NCBI GenBank assembly: GCA_002327785.1
Contig: DCUI01000295.1
Location: 284 to 55,284 of the forward strand
Length of the DNA stretch: 55,001 nucleotides
Origin: Phycisphaerales bacterium UBA2218
Lineage (GTDB): Bacteria; Planctomycetota; Phycisphaerae; Sedimentisphaerales; Anaerobacaceae
Direction of reading: 5' to 3'
Shown: piece after piece, positions 33,120 through 41,035 of the stretch
How positions within the stretch are numbered: position 1 is the stretch's first letter
How the letters are laid out: the number at the start of each line of letters is the position of its first letter
Translations under genes and position numbers: made by a program
The notes under the pieces: model-generated
What the model saw: only the letters and a program-made list of their open reading frames with translations
Told to the model about the DNA's origin: nothing
The model's database searches: none

Positions 33120-34659
33120 CGAAGATGACCCTGGGATCTCCGGGGCCGTAGAAATCCGGAATACAGGCTGCCTCGCGATAGCCCAGAGCTTCATAGAACC
33201 GCCGCGTTGGGGTATAGGTCTCGCGACCTGAGGTCTCGACGACGAACAACCGGCCACCATGCTTACGAATCTCTTGCTCCGCGAAGGCCGTCAAGGCGCG
33301 ACCGATGCCCCGGCCCTGCCAGGCGGAGGACACGCCGATCCAGTAGATGTCATAGGTCCCGATCGTACAGGGTGTCGGGCCATAGCAGACCCAGCCCACG
33401 GTCTCCCGGTCCACTTCAGCCACAAAGGACCGATAGTGTCCTTTGGGGCCCTCGGCCAGCGCGGAGTCCAGGACCTCGCGGGCGACGTCGATTTCATCGG
33501 GCCGGAAGAAACCGGTGTCGGCGAGAAACGACAGCACAACCTGGCGATCCTCAGGCCGGCACCAGCGGATACAGATCGCTGTCGGTTGTCGGTTGTCAGT
33601 CACTCGTGATGGAAGATGGTGCGTGGCACGCACCCTGCGTTGCGAACGCCGTTTTACTGCGCTGTCGATGGTCAGTTTGACAAAAGCCTTGTATGAGATG
33701 CCGGCGGTTTCCAACGCAGCGGCGAGCCCGGCATCCGGCGAGATATCCGGATTGGCGTTGACTTCCAGGATGTAGGGACGGTCATCCTGGTCCAAGCGAA
33801 AATCCACCCGGCAGTAGTCGAAGCAACGGAGCGCCTGGCAGGCTCTCACGGCCAGATCACAAATCTGCCGGGTCAGTCGTTTCGGCAGCGGTGCGGGGAT
33901 GATGCGGGGGGTGTTTTTGAATTCGAAGCTGTCTTCGAGCCACTTGGCCTCATAACCCACGATGCGGGGCCGGCCTGCCTCGAAGGCGCTGAAATCGATC
34001 TCGGCCAGAGGCAGCACCTCCGGAACGCCCTTGCGCCGGATCACGGAGATGTTCAATTCGCGCCCCTCGATGAACTGCTCGATCATCGCCGGCTGGGCCA
34101 TTCGCTCGTGAATGCGATGAACAACCTCATTGAGGGCCTTGCCGCGTCTGCGGACGATGCTGGTCTTGTCGATCCCCTCACTGGCGTCCATTTGCACGGG
34201 TTTGACGATGTAGGGTCCGTCGAACAGGTCTCTCGCAGAGACGGACTGCCCCACGGGGACGATCAAACCCTTCGGCGCGGGAAGGCCCGCTGCTGTGAGC
34301 ATGGTTTTGCTCTGCCATTTATCGAGCGACAGAAGCAGACCGGGTGTGTCGCTGCCCGTACAGGCCTTGCCGAAGCTGGCGACGACTGTTGGGACCAAGG
34401 CGGCCTGGCCCGGGTCCGACCAGAAGCCCTCGATAAGGTTGAACACCACAGGTTCATCCGACGCGGAGAGAACCGCCGGCAGGTCGCCAAAATGTCGCAC
34501 ACCGACCGCCCGATAGGCGATCTTCAGCGCATCCAAGGCCCGGCTCACCGCCTGCACTTCGGCCCAGACCCCTGCCTCACTCTCGGCAAAAGCCCCGTCG
34601 CGACCGGAGAGCTTCGGCTCGTTGAACAGGATCAAGACGCTCGTTTTCCGACGTGGCAC
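33088..34659 (-). CDS. ATP-grasp ligase fused to a GNAT acetyltransferase
   Basis: A 523-residue fusion. Residues about 1-340 form a D-Ala-D-Ala-ligase-like ATP-grasp domain (GPYIVKPVQMDASEG; ILEVNANPDIS with the metal-binding Glu/Asn). Residues about 365-520 form a GNAT acetyltransferase domain (WIGVSSAWQGRGIGRAL is the acetyl-CoA loop). The linker (342-360) is encoded by palindromic repeat DNA. I chose the GTG at 34659 because AGGAG lies 8 bases upstream and the family sequence begins there; the ORF upstream is unrelated. It overlaps the first ATP-grasp gene by 28 bases. Expected reaction: form an amide bond to an amino acid, then acetylate an amine, plausibly using beta-lysine from KamA. 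Confidence 0.82.
   Translation of the reverse strand: MPRRKTSVLILFNEPKLSGRDGAFAESEAGVWAEVQAVSRALDALKIAYRAVGVRHFGDLPAVLSASDEPVVFNLIEGFWSDPGQAALVPTVVASFGKACTGSDTPGLLLSLDKWQSKTMLTAAGLPAPKGLIVPVGQSVSARDLFDGPYIVKPVQMDASEGIDKTSIVRRRGKALNEVVHRIHERMAQPAMIEQFIEGRELNISVIRRKGVPEVLPLAEIDFSAFEAGRPRIVGYEAKWLEDSFEFKNTPRIIPAPLPKRLTRQICDLAVRACQALRCFDYCRVDFRLDQDDRPYILEVNANPDISPDAGLAAALETAGISYKAFVKLTIDSAVKRRSQRRVRATHHLPSRVTDNRQPTAICIRWCRPEDRQVVLSFLADTGFFRPDEIDVAREVLDSALAEGPKGHYRSFVAEVDRETVGWVCYGPTPCTIGTYDIYWIGVSSAWQGRGIGRALTAFAEQEIRKHGGRLFVVETSGRETYTPTRRFYEALGYREAACIPDFYGPGDPRVIFVKTAAADRPA
33581..33634. repeat. Palindromic repeat encoding the ATP-grasp/GNAT linker
   Basis: Contains GTCGGTTGTCGGTTGTCAGT (33581-33600) and the near-perfect palindrome GGTGCGTGGCACGCACC (33618-33634; 8-bp arms, one central base). 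The same palindrome with identical immediate flanks occurs at 54639-54655, and a related form flanks 47769-47836. Here it is translated in frame between two protein domains. Confidence 0.7.
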
Positions 34660-35696
34660 GATGCGGACTCCTGACGGGCAAGGGCACTCTGAACGATGCG
34701 ACCGATCAATTCCTCGTAGGCCATGCCTTCCTGCGTGGCGATCATGGGGAGGTCCGAATGCGTCGGATGCAGGCCCGGCAGAGGATTGATCTCGATGAAC
34801 GCCGGCCGCCCCTGAGCATCGAGGCGGATATCCACACGCCCCGTATCGCGGCACTCGAGTACGCGATAGGCCCCCAGGGCCAGGGTTTCCACCTGATCCC
34901 GCAGGTCGCTATGCGACATGGGGAAATAATCCACACACTGCTCGCACTGCTCCTTGACCTCGTAGGAATAGTCCTGCGACGGCGCGTTTGCGCGAATGGT
35001 GAACTCGATGGTCCCCAGCACGCGGGCCTCGTGGCCCGTCCCCAGGATGGCCGTAGTAAACTCCCGGCCGGGCAGGTATTCTTCGACGAGGACCGGCTCG
35101 GCGAATCGCTCCAGCAAACGGACGCACACCTTCTTCAGTACCGACGATGATTCGATGCGGGAGTCTTTATCGACCCCTTTGCCCGTCCCTTCCGCCAGGG
35201 GTTTGGCGAAGAGCGGGAACTGAAGTTGCAGCGACTCGACGTCGCCGGGCGACGTCACGACGCCGAAGCGAGGCGTGTGTAAACCGGCCGACTGGATCAC
35301 TCGCTTGGTCATCGCCTTGTCCAGGGTCAGGGCACAAACCAGCGGATCGGAGAAGGTATAGGGAATCCCGTACATCTCCAGCAGGGCCGGCACCTGGGCC
35401 TCCCGGCTGCGTCCGTGCAAACCCTCGGCGATGTTGAAGACGAGGTCCCATCGCTTGCCGGCAGCCAGTTGTCCGGCCAGAGCCAGACCGTTGCCGATGC
35501 GCTCGGTTCCATACCCGAGGGACCGAAGGGCCCGTTCGAGGGCAGCGATGGTTGCCACCGAATCGAATTCCGCCACCTGCTCCTCAGTCAAACCTTGGGC
35601 GAGGTAATCGTCTCTGAGATCGTAGACCAATCCTACGGTCACCAAATGGTTCCGGCCGCGTGATTCACACGCGGCCGGATGTGATGTCTTGCTCAT
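34632..35696 (-). CDS. D-Ala-D-Ala ligase-like ATP-grasp protein
   Basis: A 354-residue ATP-grasp amidoligase. The ATP-binding core (FPLFAKPLAEGTGKG), the acceptor loop (VEEYLPGREFTTAILG) and the metal/phosphate motif (FIEINPLPGLHP) are all present. The N-terminal domain resembles that of Ddl, but a cell-wall ligase usually lies beside mur or fts genes, whereas this one lies 3 bases after kamA and overlaps a second ligase. A role in joining an amino acid such as beta-lysine to another residue is more likely. The ATG at 35696 has only a weak box; a GC-rich hairpin covers codons 7-15, so the real start may lie further in, near VTVGLVYDL. Confidence 0.8.
   Translation of the reverse strand: MSKTSHPAACESRGRNHLVTVGLVYDLRDDYLAQGLTEEQVAEFDSVATIAALERALRSLGYGTERIGNGLALAGQLAAGKRWDLVFNIAEGLHGRSREAQVPALLEMYGIPYTFSDPLVCALTLDKAMTKRVIQSAGLHTPRFGVVTSPGDVESLQLQFPLFAKPLAEGTGKGVDKDSRIESSSVLKKVCVRLLERFAEPVLVEEYLPGREFTTAILGTGHEARVLGTIEFTIRANAPSQDYSYEVKEQCEQCVDYFPMSHSDLRDQVETLALGAYRVLECRDTGRVDIRLDAQGRPAFIEINPLPGLHPTHSDLPMIATQEGMAYEELIGRIVQSALARQESASCHVGKRAS
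35652..35678. promoter_or_regulatory. Strong GC-rich hairpin at the kamA/ligase junction
   Basis: Perfect 11-bp inverted repeat CCGGCCGCGTG/CACGCGGCCGG with a 5-base loop, 22 bases after kamA and within the first codons of the ligase frame. There is no U-tract. It could stabilise or process the polycistronic mRNA, or tune translation of the ligase relative to kamA. Confidence 0.55.
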
Positions 35697-35699
35697 TGC

Positions 35700-37052
35700 T
35701 TAGAAATCCCCAACCGATTCATCTGAAGTGCAACACGGCTGGCGTCTCGCATGACGGATCGTCTCTTTGGGCTGAATACGACTGTATCGCCCTGCGGCTA
35801 ATTCCCACACTCCCGGCGAGGACTCCTCGCGCGGGGCCGTGCACTGATCGTCGAACCGTTGGTGCGGCTCCGGGTAGGCGATCAACATGCCTTCGTAGTT
35901 CCTCAACACCGTATGGGTCGGGCTCTGCGAGACCACGTAGGTCGGCAGGACCGGGATCTTGCCGCCGCCGTGCGGGGCATCGACCACGAACGTGGGAATC
36001 GCCAGGCCGCTGAGCCGGCCTCGTAGATACTCCATGATCTCCATGCCGCGAGTCAGCGGTGTGCGGAAGTGCTCCACTCCACGGACCAGATCGCACTGGT
36101 ACATGTAGTAGGGGCGAACCCGCATCCGCACCAGGCCGCGGCAGAGCTGCTCGATGATCCGCGGATCGTCGTTGACCCCACGAAGCAGGACCGACTGGTT
36201 GCCCAACGGCACCCCTGCATCGGCAAGCCGCCTGCAGGCCTCGGCCGATTCCTCCGTCAACTCTTGAGGATGGTTGAAATGCGTGTTGACCCACACGGGG
36301 TGGTACTTGCGCAGCATCTGGCACAACTCGTCGGTGACGCGCATCGGCAGCACGACCGGCACGCGGGTCCCGATACGAATGATCTGAACAGACGGCACCT
36401 GGCGCAGTCGGGACAGCACCATTTCCAAGTGCTCGGTGGTCATCGTCAACGGGTCTCCCCCAGAGATGATCACGTCGCTGATCTGCGGATGCTCCGTCAG
36501 ATAGGCGGCAATCTGCTCGAGACGCCGCTTGGTGATACTGGTCTCCCGCGTCCCGGCGATGCGTTTACGCGTGCAATGACGGCAGTAGGTCGAACACATC
36601 GTCGTCGCGATGACCAGGGCGCGGTCGGGGTAACGATGCACCATCCCCGGGACCGGCATATCTCTGCATTCCTCCAGGGGGTCCGGCGTAAGGAACGGCG
36701 GATCCGTCAATTCCTGTCCCTGTGGCACGCACATCTGAAAGATAGGATCGCTTCTGTCCGCACGGCGAATCAGCGAGGCGTAGTATGGCGTAATCGCCAT
36801 GGGGTACTTGGTCATGACGGCAGTCAGATCTGGGCCGCCGGCCAAACGGGGAAACGCCGCGAACAGTTGTTGAGGCGTCCGGACTCGATTGGCCATCTGC
36901 CAACGCCAATCGTTCCAGTTCTTGTGCCGATAAACAGTTGCTTCGGTAGTGCTGGGTGCGGTCGCTATCGGCGGAGGTTCATCATCGCCCACACACAGGG
37001 AGGCATCTCCATGACAAGAGTCTTCGCCCCCACTCGCAGAGCACATAGACAT
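35700..37052 (-). CDS. kamA: L-lysine 2,3-aminomutase
   Basis: A 450-residue radical SAM/PLP enzyme that converts L-lysine to beta-lysine. The cluster motif is Cys153, Cys157, Cys160 (CSTYCRHC). The PLP Lys is 365 (VDAPHGGGK). Asp321 (YQCD) and Asp358 match Asp293 and Asp330 of the Clostridium enzyme, which bind the lysine side-chain amine; the offset of 28 residues is constant for Cys125, Arg134, Asp293, Asp330 and Lys337. Glutamate 2,3-aminomutase has Lys and Asn at those two Asp positions, so lysine is the likely substrate. It lies 44 bases after tetR and 3 bases before an ATP-grasp ligase, pointing to beta-lysine use in synthesis rather than lysine fermentation. Confidence 0.92.
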   Translation of the reverse strand: MSMCSASGGEDSCHGDASLCVGDDEPPPIATAPSTTEATVYRHKNWNDWRWQMANRVRTPQQLFAAFPRLAGGPDLTAVMTKYPMAITPYYASLIRRADRSDPIFQMCVPQGQELTDPPFLTPDPLEECRDMPVPGMVHRYPDRALVIATTMCSTYCRHCTRKRIAGTRETSITKRRLEQIAAYLTEHPQISDVIISGGDPLTMTTEHLEMVLSRLRQVPSVQIIRIGTRVPVVLPMRVTDELCQMLRKYHPVWVNTHFNHPQELTEESAEACRRLADAGVPLGNQSVLLRGVNDDPRIIEQLCRGLVRMRVRPYYMYQCDLVRGVEHFRTPLTRGMEIMEYLRGRLSGLAIPTFVVDAPHGGGKIPVLPTYVVSQSPTHTVLRNYEGMLIAYPEPHQRFDDQCTAPREESSPGVWELAAGRYSRIQPKETIRHARRQPCCTSDESVGDF

Positions 37053-37096
37053 GATTCTGAATTCCTTTCTACATTAATCATTGACAATATGTACGT

Positions 37097-37735
37097 TTAC
37101 GGTCGTTCCATGAAACCGACCACGCCGCCGAGAAAGGCGCCCCTCATGGGCTCGATGCTCTCTCGAACGACCCGAGGCTCCATAGTAATCATCGCAAAGG
37201 ACAGAAACCCCGATACGAAGCCCGCGATGGCGCAGGCTAATCGTTTGACCTTGACGCTGTCCACCGGCGCGGGCAGGAAAGGCCGGACCAGTTCCTCGAT
37301 ACGGTTCAAATAATTCTCATACGGCTGGTCAAGATCGCACACCAGTCCACGATCCAGTTTCAGCAACATACGGCCCTGAAACAACAACACATACTCGTCC
37401 CGGTGGCCCAGGAAGAACTCCATGTGCCCATTCACCAATCCGTCGAGGGCCTCCCGCAACGAATGCGGCTCGCCTGCGGCCTGGGAGACAGCCTCCACCA
37501 GATCATCGATGCACTGTTCAATCAGTACGCCAACGATCTCGTTCTTATCGGCAAAATGCCGGTAGAACGTTCCTTTGCCCAAATCGGCCCGCTGGGTAAT
37601 CATCTCAATGGTGGCAGCGTCCGTTCCAATCTCAGAAAATACGGACAACGCCGCCTTTAGCAGGCGATTTCGCGTCTTCGAGGCCCTGCGCTGGCTTCGA
37701 TTCGGCGTATCGGGTTGTGTGACTACCTCGTTCAT
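37097..37735 (-). CDS. TetR/AcrR-family regulator of the kamA operon
   Basis: A 212-residue repressor with an N-terminal TetR helix-turn-helix (TIEMITQRADLGKGTFYRHFADKNEIV) and a C-terminal ligand/dimer domain. The ATG at 37735 is preferred over 37753 because the predicted promoter would start the transcript at about 37736, making the mRNA leaderless or nearly so; an upstream start would lie outside the transcript. Two overlapping palindromes in the promoter suggest autoregulation. kamA and the two ligase genes follow on the same strand with gaps of 44 and 3 bases and an overlap of 28, so it probably controls all of them. Ligand unknown. Confidence 0.85.
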   Translation of the reverse strand: MNEVVTQPDTPNRSQRRASKTRNRLLKAALSVFSEIGTDAATIEMITQRADLGKGTFYRHFADKNEIVGVLIEQCIDDLVEAVSQAAGEPHSLREALDGLVNGHMEFFLGHRDEYVLLFQGRMLLKLDRGLVCDLDQPYENYLNRIEELVRPFLPAPVDSVKVKRLACAIAGFVSGFLSFAMITMEPRVVRESIEPMRGAFLGGVVGFMERP

Positions 37736-37738
37736 AAA

Positions 37739-37771
37739 TGACTCTATAGTCACTTCTGACTATTTGTTCAA
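37739..37771 (-). promoter_or_regulatory. tetR-kamA operon promoter with overlapping operator
   Basis: Minus strand TTGAAC (37771-37766), 17-base spacer, TATAGA (37748-37743). The palindrome ATAGTCA/TGACTAT with a 4-base spacer (37746-37763) and a second one, TGACT/AGTCA (37739-37752), overlap the spacer and the -10 box. A TetR dimer there would block RNA polymerase. Predicted +1 is at or next to the start codon. Confidence 0.65.
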
Positions 37772-38093
37772 TACCATATATGGAAAAATCTCAAAAAATC
37801 TTACAAGGGATAGCGTTGGACAACGGTGCGGATTAACCAGATGCCCCAGCCGGCGGTCGCCGAATCCATTGCCTTTGAACCATAGCCCTGTATACACGAT
37901 GCAAAAGCGGCATTCAAAGCACGGAAAGTCGCCCGCCGGCCGGCAAGAGAATTTGTAGGGTGCGATGTTTCTTCTGTGTGTATCGGACCTTCTTTTGCAC
38001 TCGATTGTGGCAAGTGCAGCAGATATGTTAGGATCAGGTTCTGGTTTTCACATGAGCCAATGACCGCGATCAACCGAACGAAGGAACGACAAC
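37772..38093. other. Divergent region between tetR and the sulfatase gene
   Basis: About 320 bases with no convincing gene. It has a CCATATATGG palindrome (37774-37783) just behind the tetR promoter, a TAGGGTGCG half-repeat near 37956 and an AGGAACGACAAC ribosome-binding region for the sulfatase. A clear sulfatase promoter is not visible. Confidence 0.5.
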
Positions 38094-39767
38094 ATGACGT
38101 CAACGAACATCACCAGGCGTAGATTCCTCGGACAAACGATGGCGTTCGGTTCTGCTCTGGCACTGGGCGGACCTCATCATGCGTCATGCGATGCGCACAA
38201 CACATCCCGCAAGACGCACGACGAGATGGGTCGCAGGCCGAACATTCTCACGATCATCGCCGATGATATGGGATACTCCGACGCCGGCTGCTACGGCGGC
38301 GAGATCAGCACACCCAATCTCGACCAGTTGGCCGGCAACGGGCTCCGGTTCTCCCAATGCTACTCCACCGGCCGCTGCTGGCCGTCGCGAACGTCCCTTC
38401 TGACGGGCTACTATCCGCAGCAGGTTCGCATGGACCCGCCGCAAGGGCCGCTGCCCGCATGGACACGCGTCGTGCCGCACTATCTCAAACCTCTCGGCTA
38501 TCGCTGCTATCACTCCGGAAAATGGCACCTTCTGGGCGCCCCCAAGCCCGTCGCGGACGGCGGATTCGACCACTCCTACATCGTGCACGACCACGATCGG
38601 TTCTTCAACCCGAAGAACCACGAGCTGGACGACCACAGACTCGATCCCGTGGAGGAAGGATCTGGCTTCTACGTCACGACGGCTATCGCCGATTATGCGA
38701 TGGGCTTTCTCAAGGAGCATGCCCGGAAACACCGCAACGAACCATTTTACTGTTACCTGGCCTTCACCTCGCCGCACTTTCCACTGCACGCCTTGCAGGA
38801 GGACATAGCCCGGTACCAGGATCGCTATCTCGCAGGCTGGGACGCCGTCCGTAAGCAACGATGGGAACGATTGCGCGCCATGGGCATGGTCCACTGCGAT
38901 TTGTCGCCCCTTGAAGGCGAGATGATTCCGAGTTGGAATCTCCCCAAGGAGAAACTGACGGAGATGATCGGCCCGGGCGAGGTGGACCGAGCCATCCCAT
39001 GGACGAGGCTGACCGAAGAGCAAAAGCGGCTTCAGGCGACGAAGATGGCGATCCACGCCGCGATGATCGACCGCATGGACCGCGAGATTGGACGCGTGCT
39101 CGACCAAATCAAGAGCATGGGCGCCCTGGACGACACGCTCATTCTCTTTGTGTCCGATAACGGCGCCAGCGCCGAACAGATCATCCGGGGCGATATGAAC
39201 GACCCCGCCGCAACGCCCGGCTCGGCCAGATCATACCTGTGTCTCGGCCCAGGGTGGTCCAGCGCCGCGAATACGCCCTTTCGCCTGCACAAGTCCTGGG
39301 TGCACGAAGGCGGCATCTCATCTCCCTTCATCGTCCACTGGCCGGCGGGCATCCCCGCCCGTGGGGAACTCCGCCACACCCTCTGCCACTTCATCGACAT
39401 CCTGCCGACCGTCGTCGAACTGGCGGCAGGCGGCAAGCCTTCTGGACAACAGGGCCGGCCGGCCGCGCCGCCGCTGCCCGGCAGCAGCCTCGTACCCGCG
39501 TTTGCCAAGGACGGCGCCGTCACACACGAATTCCTGTACTTTCACCACATCGACAATCGAGCCCTCCGCGTCGGCGACTGGAAACTGGTGGCCAAAGGAA
39601 AAGGCGTGCCCTGGGAACTGTATGATCTCAAGATCGACCGCTGCGAGCAGAGGAACCTGGCGGATCGGAACCCGGAGAAGGTCCGAGAAATGTCCGCACT
39701 CTGGCAGAGGCATGAAGACCGTTTCAGGGAACAGGCGGGACCGCCGCCCGGACAGAATCCGCGATAA
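38094..39767 (+). CDS. Exported FGly-dependent sulfatase
   Basis: A 557-residue type I sulfatase with a twin-arginine leader (TRRRFLGQT). The metal site starts NILTIIADDMGYSDAGCYGG. Cys95 in RCWPSRTSLLTG is the C-X-P-S-R residue converted to formylglycine by an anaerobic or aerobic maturase. Length and motifs fit arylsulfatase A-like enzymes that remove sulfate from algal or animal glycans. No maturase gene is within the window. It faces the same way as the WXG100/FtsK operon but is separated from it by a predicted promoter. Confidence 0.92.
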   Translation: MTSTNITRRRFLGQTMAFGSALALGGPHHASCDAHNTSRKTHDEMGRRPNILTIIADDMGYSDAGCYGGEISTPNLDQLAGNGLRFSQCYSTGRCWPSRTSLLTGYYPQQVRMDPPQGPLPAWTRVVPHYLKPLGYRCYHSGKWHLLGAPKPVADGGFDHSYIVHDHDRFFNPKNHELDDHRLDPVEEGSGFYVTTAIADYAMGFLKEHARKHRNEPFYCYLAFTSPHFPLHALQEDIARYQDRYLAGWDAVRKQRWERLRAMGMVHCDLSPLEGEMIPSWNLPKEKLTEMIGPGEVDRAIPWTRLTEEQKRLQATKMAIHAAMIDRMDREIGRVLDQIKSMGALDDTLILFVSDNGASAEQIIRGDMNDPAATPGSARSYLCLGPGWSSAANTPFRLHKSWVHEGGISSPFIVHWPAGIPARGELRHTLCHFIDILPTVVELAAGGKPSGQQGRPAAPPLPGSSLVPAFAKDGAVTHEFLYFHHIDNRALRVGDWKLVAKGKGVPWELYDLKIDRCEQRNLADRNPEKVREMSALWQRHEDRFREQAGPPPGQNPR

Positions 39768-39819
39768 GGGATGCGATCCTGTCTCGGCCGCTCCCGATCC
39801 GGACGACACGCAGGAATCC

Positions 39820-39849
39820 GTGGCATCTGCCCTCTGAATCCGCTATAAT
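39820..39849 (+). promoter_or_regulatory. Predicted promoter of the WXG100/FtsK operon
   Basis: Perfect TATAAT at 39844-39849 with a GTGGCA -35 match (4 of 6) 18 bases upstream. It is followed by the hairpin GGGGAC/GTCCCC (39858-39877) in the leader. Confidence 0.5.
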
Positions 39850-39857
39850 AGAGATAG

Positions 39858-39877
39858 GGGGACGGCGAAATGTCCCC
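39858..39877. repeat. Leader hairpin GGGGAC/GTCCCC
   Basis: 6-bp arms with an 8-base loop (GGCGAAAT), between the predicted promoter and the start codon at 39894. It resembles the GGGGAC-type small palindromes scattered in many bacterial genomes, or it could be a 5' stability hairpin. Confidence 0.4.
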
Positions 39878-39893
39878 AGACACGGAGATATTC

Positions 39894-40166
39894 ATGGGCA
39901 AAGCAAATGTTGACCCTGCCGAGTTGCGACGGTTCGCCCGGGACCTCACGCGATTCAACTCGGAGTTGGAAACCCTGATCGGGGGCCTGCAATCCCGCAT
40001 GCGGGAGCTGGAGCGAACCTGGGGCGACCAGGAGCAGAAGCGGTTCGCGCAGGAATTCGATCAGACGGTCAAGACGCTGGCCCGGTTCCTGGACGCGTCC
40101 GGCCAGCACGTGGCGTTCCTGGCAAAGAAGGCCCGGCACATCGAGGACTACCTGCAGCAGCGATAG
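39894..40166 (+). CDS. WXG100-like small helical protein
   Basis: A 90-residue helix-turn-helix hairpin protein. The central turn has the Trp-Gly motif (LERTWGDQEQKRFAQEF), followed by a second amphipathic helix ending LAKKARHIEDYLQQR, the WXG100/EsxA pattern of type VII secretion substrates. The strict W-X-G is here W-G-D, which is tolerated in distant members. GGAG lies 6 bases before the ATG at 39894. It is first in a four-gene operon ending with an FtsK/EssC-like ATPase, which is the expected export motor. Confidence 0.75.
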   Translation: MGKANVDPAELRRFARDLTRFNSELETLIGGLQSRMRELERTWGDQEQKRFAQEFDQTVKTLARFLDASGQHVAFLAKKARHIEDYLQQR

Positions 40167-40175
40167 GAGAGCGGG

Positions 40176-40805
40176 ATGAGCGGACAGGCCAGAGTGGATT
40201 CGTTTTCCGTGCTGAGGCAGTTTCGGGCCTCGCTGGCCACGTTCGCCTCGGTGGCGGCCGTGGCCCTGGACGAGGCCGGCACGGACATTCAACGGACACT
40301 CCTGTGGCTGCGCGAGGACCGGCACCGGTACTGGAAAGCCCAGGTCCAAACGCGAGCGCAGCAGCATACCCAAGCCAAGCTCGCCCTCAAGCAGAGAGAA
40401 ATCCTCGACCGGGCCATCGCAGGCACTCACAGCTCGTGCGTGGAAGAAAGGAGGGCCCTGCAGATCGCCGAGAGGCGGCTTCGGCAGGCGGAATACACGT
40501 TCAGACTGGTCCGGGTCTACCGCAACCAGATCGAGAAAGAGTCGCTGGACTACAAAGGGGCCATCCATGGGCTCATCAACGCCATTGAGGCGGAGATCCC
40601 CAATGCCTGCGCGAGCCTGGATCGAATGGTCGATTCGTTGGAGAAGTACGTGGCGATCGCGCCGCCGGAGGCGGGCCTTGCCCCGAGTGACGGCACCGAA
40701 GGCCGTGTCCTCCAACCCGCCGACATGCCGCCGACAGAAGACGACCGTACGAAAGACGCTGATCAGAGCAAAGATGGGCCCGAACCCCGGAGGGCATTTG
40801 AATGA
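40176..40805 (+). CDS. Helical coiled-coil protein of the WXG100/FtsK operon
   Basis: A 209-residue protein of no recognised family. Residues about 10-165 are alpha-helical with strong heptad character (RALQIAERRLRQAEYTFRLV), and the last 45 residues are acidic/proline-rich and probably disordered. No signal peptide or membrane helix. AGGAG precedes the ATG; the gene starts 9 bases after the first WXG100-like gene and its stop overlaps the next start (ATGA). It could be a chaperone or a longer LXG-like substrate. Unsure. Confidence 0.6.
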   Translation: MSGQARVDSFSVLRQFRASLATFASVAAVALDEAGTDIQRTLLWLREDRHRYWKAQVQTRAQQHTQAKLALKQREILDRAIAGTHSSCVEERRALQIAERRLRQAEYTFRLVRVYRNQIEKESLDYKGAIHGLINAIEAEIPNACASLDRMVDSLEKYVAIAPPEAGLAPSDGTEGRVLQPADMPPTEDDRTKDADQSKDGPEPRRAFE

Positions 40806-41035
40806 GCGCTTCCGACAGCCGGGCCAAGCTGGTGCAGGCAAGCAAAAAGCTGTTGTCGGACTGGCGACGGGTCAGAGAGGCCTGGCGTGACGAGAATTGC
40901 CTTGAGTTCGACAAGAAGTACGTCGCACCGCTGGAGGCGGACATCCGCGCCGCCGTGCTGGCGATGGAGCGCATGGCCACCATGATCGAAAAGGCCCAGC
41001 ACGATTGCTCAGACAGCGGGGAACACAGTATATGA
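40802..41035 (+). CDS. Second WXG100-like small protein
   Basis: A 77-residue helical protein. A Trp-Arg-Asp turn (VREAWRDENCLEFDKKY) between two amphipathic helices mirrors the TWGDQEQKRFAQEF turn of the first gene, so the two may form an EsxA/EsxB-like heterodimer. It overlaps both neighbours by four bases (ATGA at each end), indicating translational coupling to the ATPase gene. The family call rests on pattern and context, not on a search. Confidence 0.6.
   Translation: MSASDSRAKLVQASKKLLSDWRRVREAWRDENCLEFDKKYVAPLEADIRAAVLAMERMATMIEKAQHDCSDSGEHSI

Noticed and set aside
34660..34854. N-terminal extension of the ATP-grasp/GNAT protein
   Set aside because: The extra residues are an off-frame reading of the upstream ligase gene; GTG 34659 with AGGAG is a better start.
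34632..35696. Calling the ATP-grasp gene a cell-wall D-Ala-D-Ala ligase (ddl)
   Set aside because: The fold fits, but the operon context (kamA, second ligase, GNAT, TetR) points to a different pathway, so no ddl symbol was given.
37801..38103. A 100-codon minus-strand open frame upstream of the sulfatase
   Set aside because: It ends WGIWLIRTVVQRYPL, which looks odd but matches no family I know; codon use is unlike neighbours and it covers the sulfatase start region.
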